DNA of 48,703 nt, from NCBI GenBank assembly GCA_003211755.1, contig QCRS01000004.1:1-48703 (forward strand), read 5' to 3'. The notes under the pieces are model-generated. The model was given only the letters and a program-made list of their open reading frames with translations, did not search any database and was not told the DNA's origin. A program made the translations under genes and the position numbers. Origin of the DNA: Prochlorococcus sp. AG-463-F15 (GTDB lineage: Bacteria; Cyanobacteriota; Cyanobacteriia; PCC-6307; Cyanobiaceae). Shown here one piece after another: positions 10,332-18,958 of this stretch. Positions within the stretch are counted from its first letter, which is position 1, and each line of letters starts with the position of its first letter.

Positions 10332-11420
10332 TTAAAGCCCCATTCTTTGAGCGATTGTTTGAATTTCTGGCTCTAAACCAGAAGAGAAGGAAGCATCATT
10401 ATTATTAATTGCACAATCAGGGTCTTTAAGGCCATTTCCAGTTAAAACACAAACAATGGTGGCGCCATTTTGAATTTCATTTTTACGTTTTAATAAACCA
10501 GCGACAGAGGCAGCACTGGCAGGTTCGCAAAAAATTCCTTCTTCTTTTCCAAGTAATTTATATGCTTCTATGATTTCTTTATCGGTAACATCTAGAAAGG
10601 CACCATTACTTTCTTTTTTTGCAATTAATGCTTTTTCTCTATTAACAGGATTACCAATTCTAATAGCTGTAGCAATGGTTTGTGGATTATCGATAACTTT
10701 TCCTATAACTAATGGTGCAGACCCACTAGCCTGAAAACCCATCATTTGCGGAAGTTTTTTTGACTTTTTTGATTTATAGTATTCTTTAAATCCCATCCAA
10801 TAGGCGCTTATATTTCCTGCATTTCCCATTGGGATACATAACCAATCTGGAGCTTCTCCAAGAGTTTCAATTATTTCAAAAGATGCGGTTTTTTGCCCTT
10901 GAAGGCGATAAGGGTTTACTGAATTAACAAGAGTGACTGGATATTTGCTTGCTATTTCTTGGACAATATTTAAAGCTCTATCAAAATTTCCTTTAATTGC
11001 TAATACTTCTGCTCCGTAAACTAAAGCCTGAGCTAATTTTCCTTGCGCTACATATCCATCTGGTATTAATACATACGCTCTCATGCCGGCTCTTCTTGCA
11101 TATGCAGCAGCAGATGCTGAGGTGTTGCCTGTACTTGCACAGATCACAGCTTCACAACCTTCTTCTTTTGCTTTACTTATTGCCATCGTCATTCCTCTAT
11201 CTTTAAAGGAACCGGTAGGGTTTAATCCATCATATTTTGCGTAAACTTTCACCTTTTTACCAATACGATTGCCAATAGAATTGATTGGAATAAGAGGTGT
11301 TCCACCTTCCTGGAGTGTAATAACAGGGGTGTTATCCGTAACCGGTAACCAGTTTTTATATGCTTCTATTAAACCTGGCCATGAAGTGGTTGCGCTGGTG
11401 GCATTAATGTCTGTTTTCAT
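10332..11420 (-). CDS. thrC: Threonine synthase
   Basis: ThrC turns O-phosphohomoserine into threonine with pyridoxal phosphate. The 362-residue protein is a fold-type II PLP enzyme. The PLP lysine lies in [13 protein letters not shown] near residue 72, the substrate loop [13 protein letters not shown] follows near 95-107, and the glycine-rich phosphate-binding segment [15 protein letters not shown] is near 196. [12 protein letters not shown] near 290 and VLTGNGLKD near 325 are typical for threonine synthase. The length matches the short, SAM-independent bacterial form. The start ATG at 11420 gives MKTDINAT; the conserved part begins at about residue 14. DUF1400 and ABC1 genes lie upstream on the same strand with a 40-base gap, so they may be co-transcribed. 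The 3' end faces the candidate origin. Confidence 0.96.
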   Translation of the reverse strand: MKTDINATSATTSWPGLIEAYKNWLPVTDNTPVITLQEGGTPLIPINSIGNRIGKKVKVYAKYDGLNPTGSFKDRGMTMAISKAKEEGCEAVICASTGNTSASAAAYARRAGMRAYVLIPDGYVAQGKLAQALVYGAEVLAIKGNFDRALNIVQEIASKYPVTLVNSVNPYRLQGQKTASFEIIETLGEAPDWLCIPMGNAGNISAYWMGFKEYYKSKKSKKLPQMMGFQASGSAPLVIGKVIDNPQTIATAIRIGNPVNREKALIAKKESNGAFLDVTDKEIIEAYKLLGKEEGIFCEPASAASVAGLLKRKNEIQNGATIVCVLTGNGLKDPDCAINNNDASFSSGLEPEIQTIAQRMGL

Positions 11421-11460
11421 TTTTCTTTAATGACAAAGAAAATCCAAGCTTAAATCTAAT

Positions 11461-12042
11461 CTAGTCTGCAGCATTACCTTTCTTGATCTCTTGGAGCGGT
11501 GTTCCAGAAAAGAATTTTATTAATTCTGACATAGAGTCTACTTTGTTTAGCACTTTATTTAAGGCTGGAATATTAATTGCGATTGTTTTATTTGGATAAG
11601 ATTTTAAAAATTGAATTAAATTTAATTTACCATTTCTTTTTGATATTCCATTTATCACTCCTGAACGAATTGCAGAAACAGTAATAGCTTTATCTTTTAT
11701 TTTTCTAGGGTGAATAATTTTTGCTACTCTTAGAATGATAACTTGTCCAATACTACTATACATTAATTTGGTAGTTGTTACTAAGGGTAATTCATACTCT
11801 TGATTTAATAAATTTGCAAGTTCTTTTGGCGATTGATTGCTGAGGCGCATAAGGTTTTTTAAGGTGCCTTTTGCTTCTCCTGTTATTGCTAAATCTTCTA
11901 TTGAACTCATAGGGATCGTACGACTAAAGAGACCATTGACAAGTGATAATTGCTCAGCAGACTTTCCTGATGGAATGAAAACAAATAGATTTACCAATAA
12001 AGTTAAAATTAATTTGCTAAGATAGATAGTCTCTCTTGTCAC
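11461..12042 (-). CDS. DUF1400-type exported protein (cyanobacterial)
   Basis: A 193-residue protein with an N-terminal signal peptide: TRETIYLSKLILTLLVNLFVFIPSGKSAEQ, with cleavage plausible after KSA. The mature part matches my recollection of the cyanobacterial DUF1400 family (also listed as an alpha/beta hydrolase-associated region): a short beta part FSRTIPMSSIEDLAITGEAK, helices with LMRLSNQSPKELANLLNQ, VIILRVAKIIHP, then AIRSGVINGIS, LNLIQFLKSYPNKTIAINIP and a terminal helix. No catalytic Ser-His-Asp hydrolase core is visible, so an enzyme activity should not be assumed. The start overlaps the stop of the ABC1 kinase gene by 4 bases, implying translational coupling. Function unknown. 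Confidence 0.72.
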   Translation of the reverse strand: MTRETIYLSKLILTLLVNLFVFIPSGKSAEQLSLVNGLFSRTIPMSSIEDLAITGEAKGTLKNLMRLSNQSPKELANLLNQEYELPLVTTTKLMYSSIGQVIILRVAKIIHPRKIKDKAITVSAIRSGVINGISKRNGKLNLIQFLKSYPNKTIAINIPALNKVLNKVDSMSELIKFFSGTPLQEIKKGNAAD

Positions 12043-13898
12043 TTTGAACCCCCTGCTATCATTTTTATAACTCTAATCGTATTTTTTTCTGTTAGACCTT
12101 GTATTATACGTATCCCCATTTTTCTTCCTTCTGACTCTAGAAAGATTCGGGGCAGCCGTTTTACAATCATTCCCAACCTAAAGCCGGGCATGTTATTTAT
12201 TTTATTGAGAACAATCTTTAAAGGTTGTAATTTTATTAATGTCGAACTTGCAGAAGACTTGTTTTGTGTTTTTAGATGACTTGATTTGATTTTACTCCTA
12301 ATCTTTTTCATTGCCTTCCAACTTAAACTATCCATTATTAATACTAAATTTGATACAAGCTCTGCCCTTAAGATACCACCATTTTTTGAAAAGAGAAAAT
12401 CTAAAACCTCATCAATTAACGATTCTATATTTAACTCTGATTGGCTGGCAGCACTTTTAAATAGATCTTCAAATCTATTCCAGCTAAAGATCTTTTCTTC
12501 AAAGAGCATTTCTTTTAGGCTTTGTCTTAATTGAGGATCAGGATCTTCCATGAGTCTTCTTGCAAAAAAGGGGTATGCTGCTCCAAGAATTTTAAACTTA
12601 GGATCTACACTTAATGCTATTCCTTCAAGTGTTATTAGCGATCTAATGATTAGTGCATAATAAGGTGGTACTCGAAATGGAAACTCATACATTACATCTG
12701 ACATATCATCTGTGACACTCTTAAAATCCATTTTATTAACTCCTGTATTTAGTGTATTGATAAATATTTTTTCAAATGCTGGTATTATTGGTGTTAAATC
12801 AATATCTTCTGCTAAAAATCCTAGCTTTACAAAATCTTTAGATAGGTTTTTAAAATTTCTATTAACAAGATGAACTACTGCTTGAATAAGACCTGTTCTT
12901 GATTCGCGAGTTACTTCACTCATCATTCCAAAATCTAAATAACATAAACGCCCATCCTTTAAAGCTAAAAGATTTCCAGGATGTGGGTCAGCATGAAAAA
13001 ATCCATGTTCCAATAATTGTTGGAGACTGCAATTTACGCCTATTTCAACCATTTCATCAGGATCAATTCCTAATTCTCTAACTGCTTCAAGATTCGTTAA
13101 TTTAACACCATCAATCCATTCCATTGTTAATATTCTTCGACTAGTAGCAGCTTTATAGATAATTGGAACAGCGATCTTTGAATTATGTTTATGCAGCTCT
13201 CGAAATCTTTCAGCATTTGATGCTTCATTAATATAGTCCATTTCTTCAAAAATTCTTTTTCCTAATTCATCTATTAAAGCTACTAGATCACTTCTGATTA
13301 ATCTCACATTTTTATTTAACCAAGCTGCAATATTTCGAACAATATATAAATCAAGTGTTATTTGTTCTCTTAATCCTGGACGTTGGATCTTGACTGCTAC
13401 TTTTTCCCCACTCTTTAAGGTTCCTTTATGGACTTGTCCTAATGAAGCTGCAGATATTGGTTCTTTATCAAGTTGTTTAAATATCTTTTCTATTGGCATT
13501 TCTAAATCTTCTTCAACACAGGCCATTGCTAACTCAGAATCAAAACCTGGTAGTTGATCTTGTAATTGGGCTAACTCTTCTAAGACTATTGATGGAACTA
13601 TGTCTGGTCTTGTTGATAATGCTTGGCCAGCTTTAATAAATGCAGGGCCAAGCTCTACTAATAAATCAGTAAACTCTTTTGCTCTTATTCTCGATTGGTT
13701 TTTATCATTTAGATAACCTGTTATTTTGTCTATTCCCACGCTCAATAAAAAAAGTCCTAAAGGTATTAATGTTTGCCACAATCTACGTAGCAAACGATAT
13801 GGATGCCCTTTATAAATTTTCGTAATTGCTTTCGGATCATATTCGAGCAACCCAGAGGCCTCGATAAAATCTCCTAGCTCTTCTGCCATTGGAATCAT
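12039..13898 (-). CDS. ABC1/UbiB-family atypical kinase
   Basis: A 619-residue member of the ABC1 (UbiB/ADCK) family, linked in bacteria and plastids to quinone and prenyl-lipid metabolism. The signature KxGQ is at residues 89-92 (IKAGQALSTRPDI), the alanine-rich loop replacing the kinase glycine loop is at 150-157 (AASLGQVH), the catalytic lysine is K170 (VAVKIQRP), HADPHPGN is at 302-309 and DFG at 322-324. A hydrophobic segment near residues 42-56 could anchor or embed the N-terminus. After the kinase core there are about 200 further residues, ending in a helical region that may contact the membrane. The gene is divergent from recN with a 72-base gap. The physiological substrate is unknown; plastoquinone or tocopherol pathways are inferred from plastid relatives only. 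Confidence 0.9.
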   Translation of the reverse strand: MIPMAEELGDFIEASGLLEYDPKAITKIYKGHPYRLLRRLWQTLIPLGLFLLSVGIDKITGYLNDKNQSRIRAKEFTDLLVELGPAFIKAGQALSTRPDIVPSIVLEELAQLQDQLPGFDSELAMACVEEDLEMPIEKIFKQLDKEPISAASLGQVHKGTLKSGEKVAVKIQRPGLREQITLDLYIVRNIAAWLNKNVRLIRSDLVALIDELGKRIFEEMDYINEASNAERFRELHKHNSKIAVPIIYKAATSRRILTMEWIDGVKLTNLEAVRELGIDPDEMVEIGVNCSLQQLLEHGFFHADPHPGNLLALKDGRLCYLDFGMMSEVTRESRTGLIQAVVHLVNRNFKNLSKDFVKLGFLAEDIDLTPIIPAFEKIFINTLNTGVNKMDFKSVTDDMSDVMYEFPFRVPPYYALIIRSLITLEGIALSVDPKFKILGAAYPFFARRLMEDPDPQLRQSLKEMLFEEKIFSWNRFEDLFKSAASQSELNIESLIDEVLDFLFSKNGGILRAELVSNLVLIMDSLSWKAMKKIRSKIKSSHLKTQNKSSASSTLIKLQPLKIVLNKINNMPGFRLGMIVKRLPRIFLESEGRKMGIRIIQGLTEKNTIRVIKMIAGGSK

Positions 13899-13970
13899 GG
13901 CGTTCGATTTAGTGCCCCTTCTTATCCACGTTAAGTCCCGCTAGTCTCCATTTGGTTATGAGTTCTTGTT

Positions 13971-15659
13971 GTGTTGCTTGGCTTACGACTTAAGAACATA
14001 GGTTTAATTGACGATTTGGATTTGACTTTTCAGAAAGGATTTACAGTTCTTACTGGTGAGACTGGTGCTGGTAAATCAATCCTTTTAGATGCTCTTGATG
14101 CCTTGTTTGGAGGGAACCAATCGAATTCAGCCTCTCGTTTGTTACCTGCTGGAACAACGAATAGTCAAATAGAAGCAAGTTTCATAGCTAATCCTGCTGC
14201 TCAGTCTTGGTTAAATGCTGAAGGTTTTGAAATTGACGAGCAGGAAGTAGTGATATGTCGCGAATGGCGTTTGAAGGATGATCGCTTTACGAATCGATGC
14301 AGACTTAATGGAACAGTTATTAATCGTCATCAGACAACTCTTTTGCGACCATTATTGATTGACATTACTGTTCAAGGTCAAACTCAACAATTAGGCTCTA
14401 GTTCAAATCAACTCAGTTGGCTAGATCGTTTGGGTTCAGTTCAATCACAAGAAGCATTGGAGAAAGTTAAGGATAGTTGGAATTTGTGGAAAGAAGCCTC
14501 TCTTTCTTTAGAGAAAGCCATATTAGATAGTGATAAGTTAAAAAAGGAGTCTCTTGATTTAGATAACTTATTGGAAGAACTTGAAATTGCTGAGTTGAAT
14601 GATCCTCATGAGGACTCTGAATTAAAATCAGAAGAAGATCGTCTAGTTAATGCTTATAAATTGCAGCAAGGCCTTACAAACCTGTTCTCTAGACTGCATG
14701 AGGGATCTGACGAAGTGCTATCTATAGCTGATCATTTAGGAGTTTGTATTCAAGAACTAAAGATGATGAGTAAATTGGATTCATCTCTAGGTATTCACTT
14801 GGATAAAGCTTTTGATCTAAATTCGAATTTGCAGGAATTAATTCTTCAATTGAATCAATATAGTTTATTAATTGAAAGTGATTCCTCTCGTCTTGATCAA
14901 GTTCAGCAAAGACTTGAAATGTTAAAGAAACTTCAGAGAAAATATCAACTTAATTTGCCTATGTTAATGCAACGAAGAGATCAATTAAGGTCTTCTAAAC
15001 AGATCAATGATATTGATAGCTTTATTCAGGAGTTGCAATTCAAGGAAAAATTAGCTCGTGAAGAAAGGGATAGAAATAACCTTGCTTTGAGACGGGTTAG
15101 AGAAGAAGTTGGGCTTCAGTTTGAAAAGAACTTAATGAAATATTTGCGCCCATTAGGTCTTTCAAATGTAAGGTTTCAAATTGAGTTGAAGTCATCTCAG
15201 GCTAGTGATAATGGTGCAGATCAAGTTCAATTCTTGTTTTCTGCTAATCCAGGCCAGCCTTTGGCCCCTCTCTTAGAGGTGGCCTCTGGCGGTGAGATGT
15301 CTCGCTTTTTACTTGCTTTAAAAACTGTTCTTTCAGATGTAGACGGGGCATCCACGTTACTTTTTGATGAGATAGATGCAGGTGTCAGCGGTCGAGTAAG
15401 TGGTGCAATAGCAAATGTTCTTAAAGAACTTGCTGTTACTCGCCAGGTGTTTTGTATCACTCATCAACCATTGGTTGCTGCTATTGCTGATAACCATTTT
15501 CGTGTATATAAATCCGTAGAGAATGGAAATACACGTTCTCATGTCTTAAAGCTTGTAAATATTCAAGATCGTCAAAGGGAATTAGCCGAGCTTGCTGGAG
15601 GGGATTTTGCTGAAGCAAGAGTATATGCAGCCAGTTTGTTGGATCAGCAAGCTGCATAA
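13971..15659 (+). CDS. recN: DNA repair protein RecN
   Basis: RecN is an SMC-like ATPase that holds broken DNA ends during double-strand break repair. The protein has 562 residues. Walker A is GETGAGKS at 29-36, followed by a long helical coiled-coil region (about 160-380, for example LDQVQQRLEMLKKLQRKYQ), then the ABC signature SGGEMSR near 440 and Walker B LLFDEIDAG near 462, ending with QVFCITHQPLVAA. The start is GTG at 13971 (reads MLLGLRLKNIGLID), matching the usual RecN N-terminus; the ATG at 13958 is out of frame. uvrA follows 45 bases on, so two repair genes are adjacent and probably co-transcribed. I see no SOS box between this gene and the divergent kinase, but did not search exhaustively. 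Confidence 0.95.
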   Translation: MLLGLRLKNIGLIDDLDLTFQKGFTVLTGETGAGKSILLDALDALFGGNQSNSASRLLPAGTTNSQIEASFIANPAAQSWLNAEGFEIDEQEVVICREWRLKDDRFTNRCRLNGTVINRHQTTLLRPLLIDITVQGQTQQLGSSSNQLSWLDRLGSVQSQEALEKVKDSWNLWKEASLSLEKAILDSDKLKKESLDLDNLLEELEIAELNDPHEDSELKSEEDRLVNAYKLQQGLTNLFSRLHEGSDEVLSIADHLGVCIQELKMMSKLDSSLGIHLDKAFDLNSNLQELILQLNQYSLLIESDSSRLDQVQQRLEMLKKLQRKYQLNLPMLMQRRDQLRSSKQINDIDSFIQELQFKEKLAREERDRNNLALRRVREEVGLQFEKNLMKYLRPLGLSNVRFQIELKSSQASDNGADQVQFLFSANPGQPLAPLLEVASGGEMSRFLLALKTVLSDVDGASTLLFDEIDAGVSGRVSGAIANVLKELAVTRQVFCITHQPLVAAIADNHFRVYKSVENGNTRSHVLKLVNIQDRQRELAELAGGDFAEARVYAASLLDQQAA

Positions 15660-15704
15660 AAGATCGTTATCTCTTTAGAATGATTGGCTACTTCTTGATC
15701 CTGT

Positions 15705-18680
15705 ATGGGGAGCCCTGGAGCAAAGACCACAGATAAGCGAGTGTGCGGATCGACGAGTTTGCTTGGGGATTCGTTAGAGGACGTAATAAAAGTCCGTGGA
15801 GCCCGTCAGCACAACCTTAAAAATATTGATTTAGCACTTCCTAGAAATCGGCTAGTTGTCTTCACCGGTGTTAGTGGAAGTGGTAAGAGCTCATTGGCAT
15901 TTGACACGATCTTTGCTGAAGGTCAAAGACGCTATGTGGAAAGTCTTTCTGCATATGCAAGACAATTTTTGGGTCAAGTAGATAAGCCTGATGTAGATGC
16001 TATTGAGGGCTTGTCCCCTGCAATTTCAATTGATCAGAAATCAACTAGCCACAACCCTCGTTCAACTGTAGGAACGGTTACTGAAATACAAGATTATTTG
16101 CGTTTGTTGTTTGGTAGGGCTGGTGAGCCTCATTGTCCTCAATGTGAGCGACCAATTAGGCCTCAAACTATTGATGAGATGGTCGATCAAATTCTGACTC
16201 TTCCTGAAGGTACTCGTTATCAGTTGCTTGCTCCTGTTGTACGTGGGAAGAAAGGAACTCATTCCAAATTATTGAGAGGACTTGCTGCTGAGGGTTTTGT
16301 TCGTGTTCGTATTAATCAAGAAGTTCGAGAATTGTCTGACAATATTGAACTTGATAAGAATCACTCTCATACGATCGAGGTTGTGGTTGATCGCCTGGTT
16401 GCTAGGGAAGGGATTCAAGAAAGATTGACAGATTCATTAAGGACTTCTCTAAAGCGAGGAGAAGGATTGGCCTCAGTTGAAGTTGTGCCTAAAGCAAATG
16501 AAACATTGCCAGATGGGATTGAAAGAGAAAGATTGTATTCAGAAAATTTTGCTTGCCCAGAACATGGAGCTGTAATTGAAGAGCTTTCTCCACGGTTATT
16601 TTCTTTTAATAGTCCATATGGTGCTTGCTCAGATTGCCATGGTTTAGGACATCTTCGGAAATTTACTTTAGAGAGAGTTATACCTGACCCGTCTTTACCT
16701 GTTTATTCTGCGATAGCTCCCTGGAGTGAGAAAGAAAATTCCTATTACTTCTCTTTACTTTATTCCGTTGGGGAAGCTTTTGGCTTTGAAATAAAAACAC
16801 CTTGGGAGAAACTAAGTAATCATCAACAAGAAGTATTGTTAAATGGTAGTTCTGAACCAATCCTTATTCAAGCTGATAGCAGGTATAAGCAAAGTTCCGG
16901 CCATAAAAGGAATTTCGAGGGTATTCTTCCAATATTACAGAGACAATTAAATGATGCAAGTGGAGAGTCTATTCGGCAAAAATTAGAGAAGTACTTAGAA
17001 TTAGTCCCTTGCGACACATGTTCTGGAAAAAGATTAAGACCAGAAGCTTTGGCAGTCAAAATAGGTCCCTATAGTATTACTGATCTTACTTCAATAAGTG
17101 TAGATGAAACACTACAAGCTATTGAAAAGTTGATGGGAGTAGGTGTTGCGGAAGGTTCAACACCGTTACTTTCTTCTAGACAAATACAAATTGGTGATTT
17201 GGTGTTAAAGGAAATACGTCTAAGACTTCGATTTCTTCTTGATGTAGGACTTGATTATTTAAGTTTAGATCGACCGGCAATGACTTTGTCAGGTGGAGAA
17301 GCTCAGCGGATACGTTTGGCAACTCAGATTGGTGCAGGATTAACAGGGGTTCTTTATGTTTTGGATGAGCCAAGCATAGGTTTACATCAAAGAGACAATG
17401 ATCGCCTTTTGGCCACTTTGAAGCGTTTACGTGACCTTGGTAATACATTGGTTGTAGTAGAACATGATGAAGAAACTATTCGCGCTGCTGATTATTTAGT
17501 AGATATTGGTCCTGGTGCAGGAGTTCATGGAGGTCAAATTATTGCTCAGGGATCTTTTAATGATTTACTAGCAGTTAAAGATTCTGTGACCGGACAATAT
17601 TTGAGTGGTAGACGCTTTATACCAACTCCAAAAGAAAGAAGAGATTCAGGTAATAGAAAACTTCGTTTGATTAATTGTGATCGCAATAACCTTAAAAATA
17701 TCACTATTGATTTTCCTTTGGGAAGGTTAATTGCTGTTACTGGTGTGAGTGGAAGTGGTAAAAGTACTTTAATTAATGAATTATTGCATCCTGCCTTAAA
17801 TCATAGTTTGGGTCTCAAAGTGCCTTTTCCAAAAGGTTTAGGTGAGTTGAGAGGAATACAGGCAATAGATAAAGTGATTGTTATTGATCAATCTCCGATT
17901 GGTAGAACACCTCGTTCTAACCCTGCAACTTATACAGGTGCTTTTGATCCGATTAGACAACTCTTTGCTGCTTCTATTGAGGCCAAAGCAAGGGGTTATC
18001 AGGTTGGACAATTTAGTTTTAATGTTAAAGGAGGACGTTGTGAAGCTTGTCGCGGGCAAGGAGTAAATGTAATTGAAATGAATTTTTTACCAGACGTCTA
18101 TGTGCAATGTGATGTTTGTAAAGGTGCTCGGTTTAACAGAGAAACTTTGCAAGTGAGATATAAGGGACATTCAATTGCAGATGTTTTGCAAATGACTGTT
18201 GAGCAGGCTGCAGATGTCTTTGCTGCTATTCCTCAGGCTGCAGATCGATTACGTACTCTTGTTGATGTAGGCCTAGGTTATATTAAGTTAGGACAACCAG
18301 CACCCACTCTTTCGGGTGGTGAGGCTCAGAGAGTTAAGTTGGCAACTGAATTATCGCGTCGAGCGACTGGTAAAACCCTCTATTTAATAGATGAACCGAC
18401 AACAGGTCTTAGCTTTTTTGATGTACATAAATTGATGGATGTTATTCAACGTCTTGTTGATAAAGGGAATTCAATAATTGTCATTGAACATAATCTTGAT
18501 GTTATTAGATGTTCTGATTGGATTATTGATCTAGGTCCAGAAGGTGGAGATCGGGGTGGAGAAATTATTGTGACAGGAACGCCTGAAGAGGTCGCAGAAC
18601 ATTCAACTAGTTATACAGCTCATTATCTTAAGAAAGTTTTATTGCATCATTCATTAAAACCTTCATCGAATGCTGCCTGA
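15705..18680 (+). CDS. uvrA: Excinuclease ABC subunit A
   Basis: UvrA is the damage-sensing ATPase of nucleotide excision repair and loads UvrB. The 991-residue protein has two ABC modules. The first Walker A is GVSGSGKS at 55-62; the UvrB-binding and insertion domain follows; zinc ligands are seen in CPQCERPI, in CPEH with CSDCHGLGH, and in CEACRGQG with CDVCKGARF. The signature LSGGEAQRIRLA is near 530 and the second copy LSGGEAQRVKLA near 870; the second Walker A is GVSGSGKST near 682. Compared with E. coli UvrA there are about 24 extra N-terminal residues before IKVRGARQHNLKN; they are of low conservation value and the ATG at 15705 may be a little early. A weak hairpin with a T-rich tail overlaps the stop. 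Confidence 0.97.
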   Translation: MGSPGAKTTDKRVCGSTSLLGDSLEDVIKVRGARQHNLKNIDLALPRNRLVVFTGVSGSGKSSLAFDTIFAEGQRRYVESLSAYARQFLGQVDKPDVDAIEGLSPAISIDQKSTSHNPRSTVGTVTEIQDYLRLLFGRAGEPHCPQCERPIRPQTIDEMVDQILTLPEGTRYQLLAPVVRGKKGTHSKLLRGLAAEGFVRVRINQEVRELSDNIELDKNHSHTIEVVVDRLVAREGIQERLTDSLRTSLKRGEGLASVEVVPKANETLPDGIERERLYSENFACPEHGAVIEELSPRLFSFNSPYGACSDCHGLGHLRKFTLERVIPDPSLPVYSAIAPWSEKENSYYFSLLYSVGEAFGFEIKTPWEKLSNHQQEVLLNGSSEPILIQADSRYKQSSGHKRNFEGILPILQRQLNDASGESIRQKLEKYLELVPCDTCSGKRLRPEALAVKIGPYSITDLTSISVDETLQAIEKLMGVGVAEGSTPLLSSRQIQIGDLVLKEIRLRLRFLLDVGLDYLSLDRPAMTLSGGEAQRIRLATQIGAGLTGVLYVLDEPSIGLHQRDNDRLLATLKRLRDLGNTLVVVEHDEETIRAADYLVDIGPGAGVHGGQIIAQGSFNDLLAVKDSVTGQYLSGRRFIPTPKERRDSGNRKLRLINCDRNNLKNITIDFPLGRLIAVTGVSGSGKSTLINELLHPALNHSLGLKVPFPKGLGELRGIQAIDKVIVIDQSPIGRTPRSNPATYTGAFDPIRQLFAASIEAKARGYQVGQFSFNVKGGRCEACRGQGVNVIEMNFLPDVYVQCDVCKGARFNRETLQVRYKGHSIADVLQMTVEQAADVFAAIPQAADRLRTLVDVGLGYIKLGQPAPTLSGGEAQRVKLATELSRRATGKTLYLIDEPTTGLSFFDVHKLMDVIQRLVDKGNSIIVIEHNLDVIRCSDWIIDLGPEGGDRGGEIIVTGTPEEVAEHSTSYTAHYLKKVLLHHSLKPSSNAA

Positions 18681-18711
18681 AATCTTTTCAGGATTATTAA
18701 TTTTATTTTAG
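18676..18711 (+). terminator. Probable terminator at the end of uvrA
   Basis: An inverted repeat CCTGAAA - TCT - TTTCAGG (18676-18692) overlaps the uvrA stop codon and is followed by a T-rich stretch (ATTATTAATTTTATTTTA). The 7-bp stem with a 3-base loop is modest and the T run is interrupted, so efficiency is uncertain. Confidence 0.4.
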
Positions 18712-18958
18712 AAAATTATTTATATTCTTCTTAGTTTCCTCGTCTGTGGTTTGTGTATAAGCCAGAGCTTTTTTGTTGTTTTCTTTGCATTTCGCCATGA
18801 TTTACTATTACTGCAAAATTTTTGAAGTCCTTAAATACTAGTTTTTGCAGTCTTTTTGGGCAATCCTTAAGGAATCATTTATGTTTTGTTAGCCTTTCTT
18901 TATGTTTGTGAGCTTAAAAATCTACTAAAGCTGCACAACTCCTAAATGGAGGAGAGAG
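18712..18958 (+). promoter_or_regulatory. sps upstream region with inverted repeats and strong ribosome binding site
   Basis: No gene is seen here. Two symmetric elements stand out: CTGCAAAA at 18811-18818 repeated inverted as TTTTGCAG at 18843-18850 (24-base spacer), and the 10-bp palindrome TCCTTAAGGA at 18864-18873. Either could bind a dimeric regulator or be chance in AT-rich DNA. AAATGGAGGAGAG just before 18959 is an unusually strong Shine-Dalgarno for this window and fixes the sps start. Confidence 0.4.

Noticed and set aside
16062-18066. Several 60-90 residue frames inside uvrA on both strands
   Set aside because: All lie in the shadow of a fully conserved 991-residue uvrA and show no motif or ribosome site.
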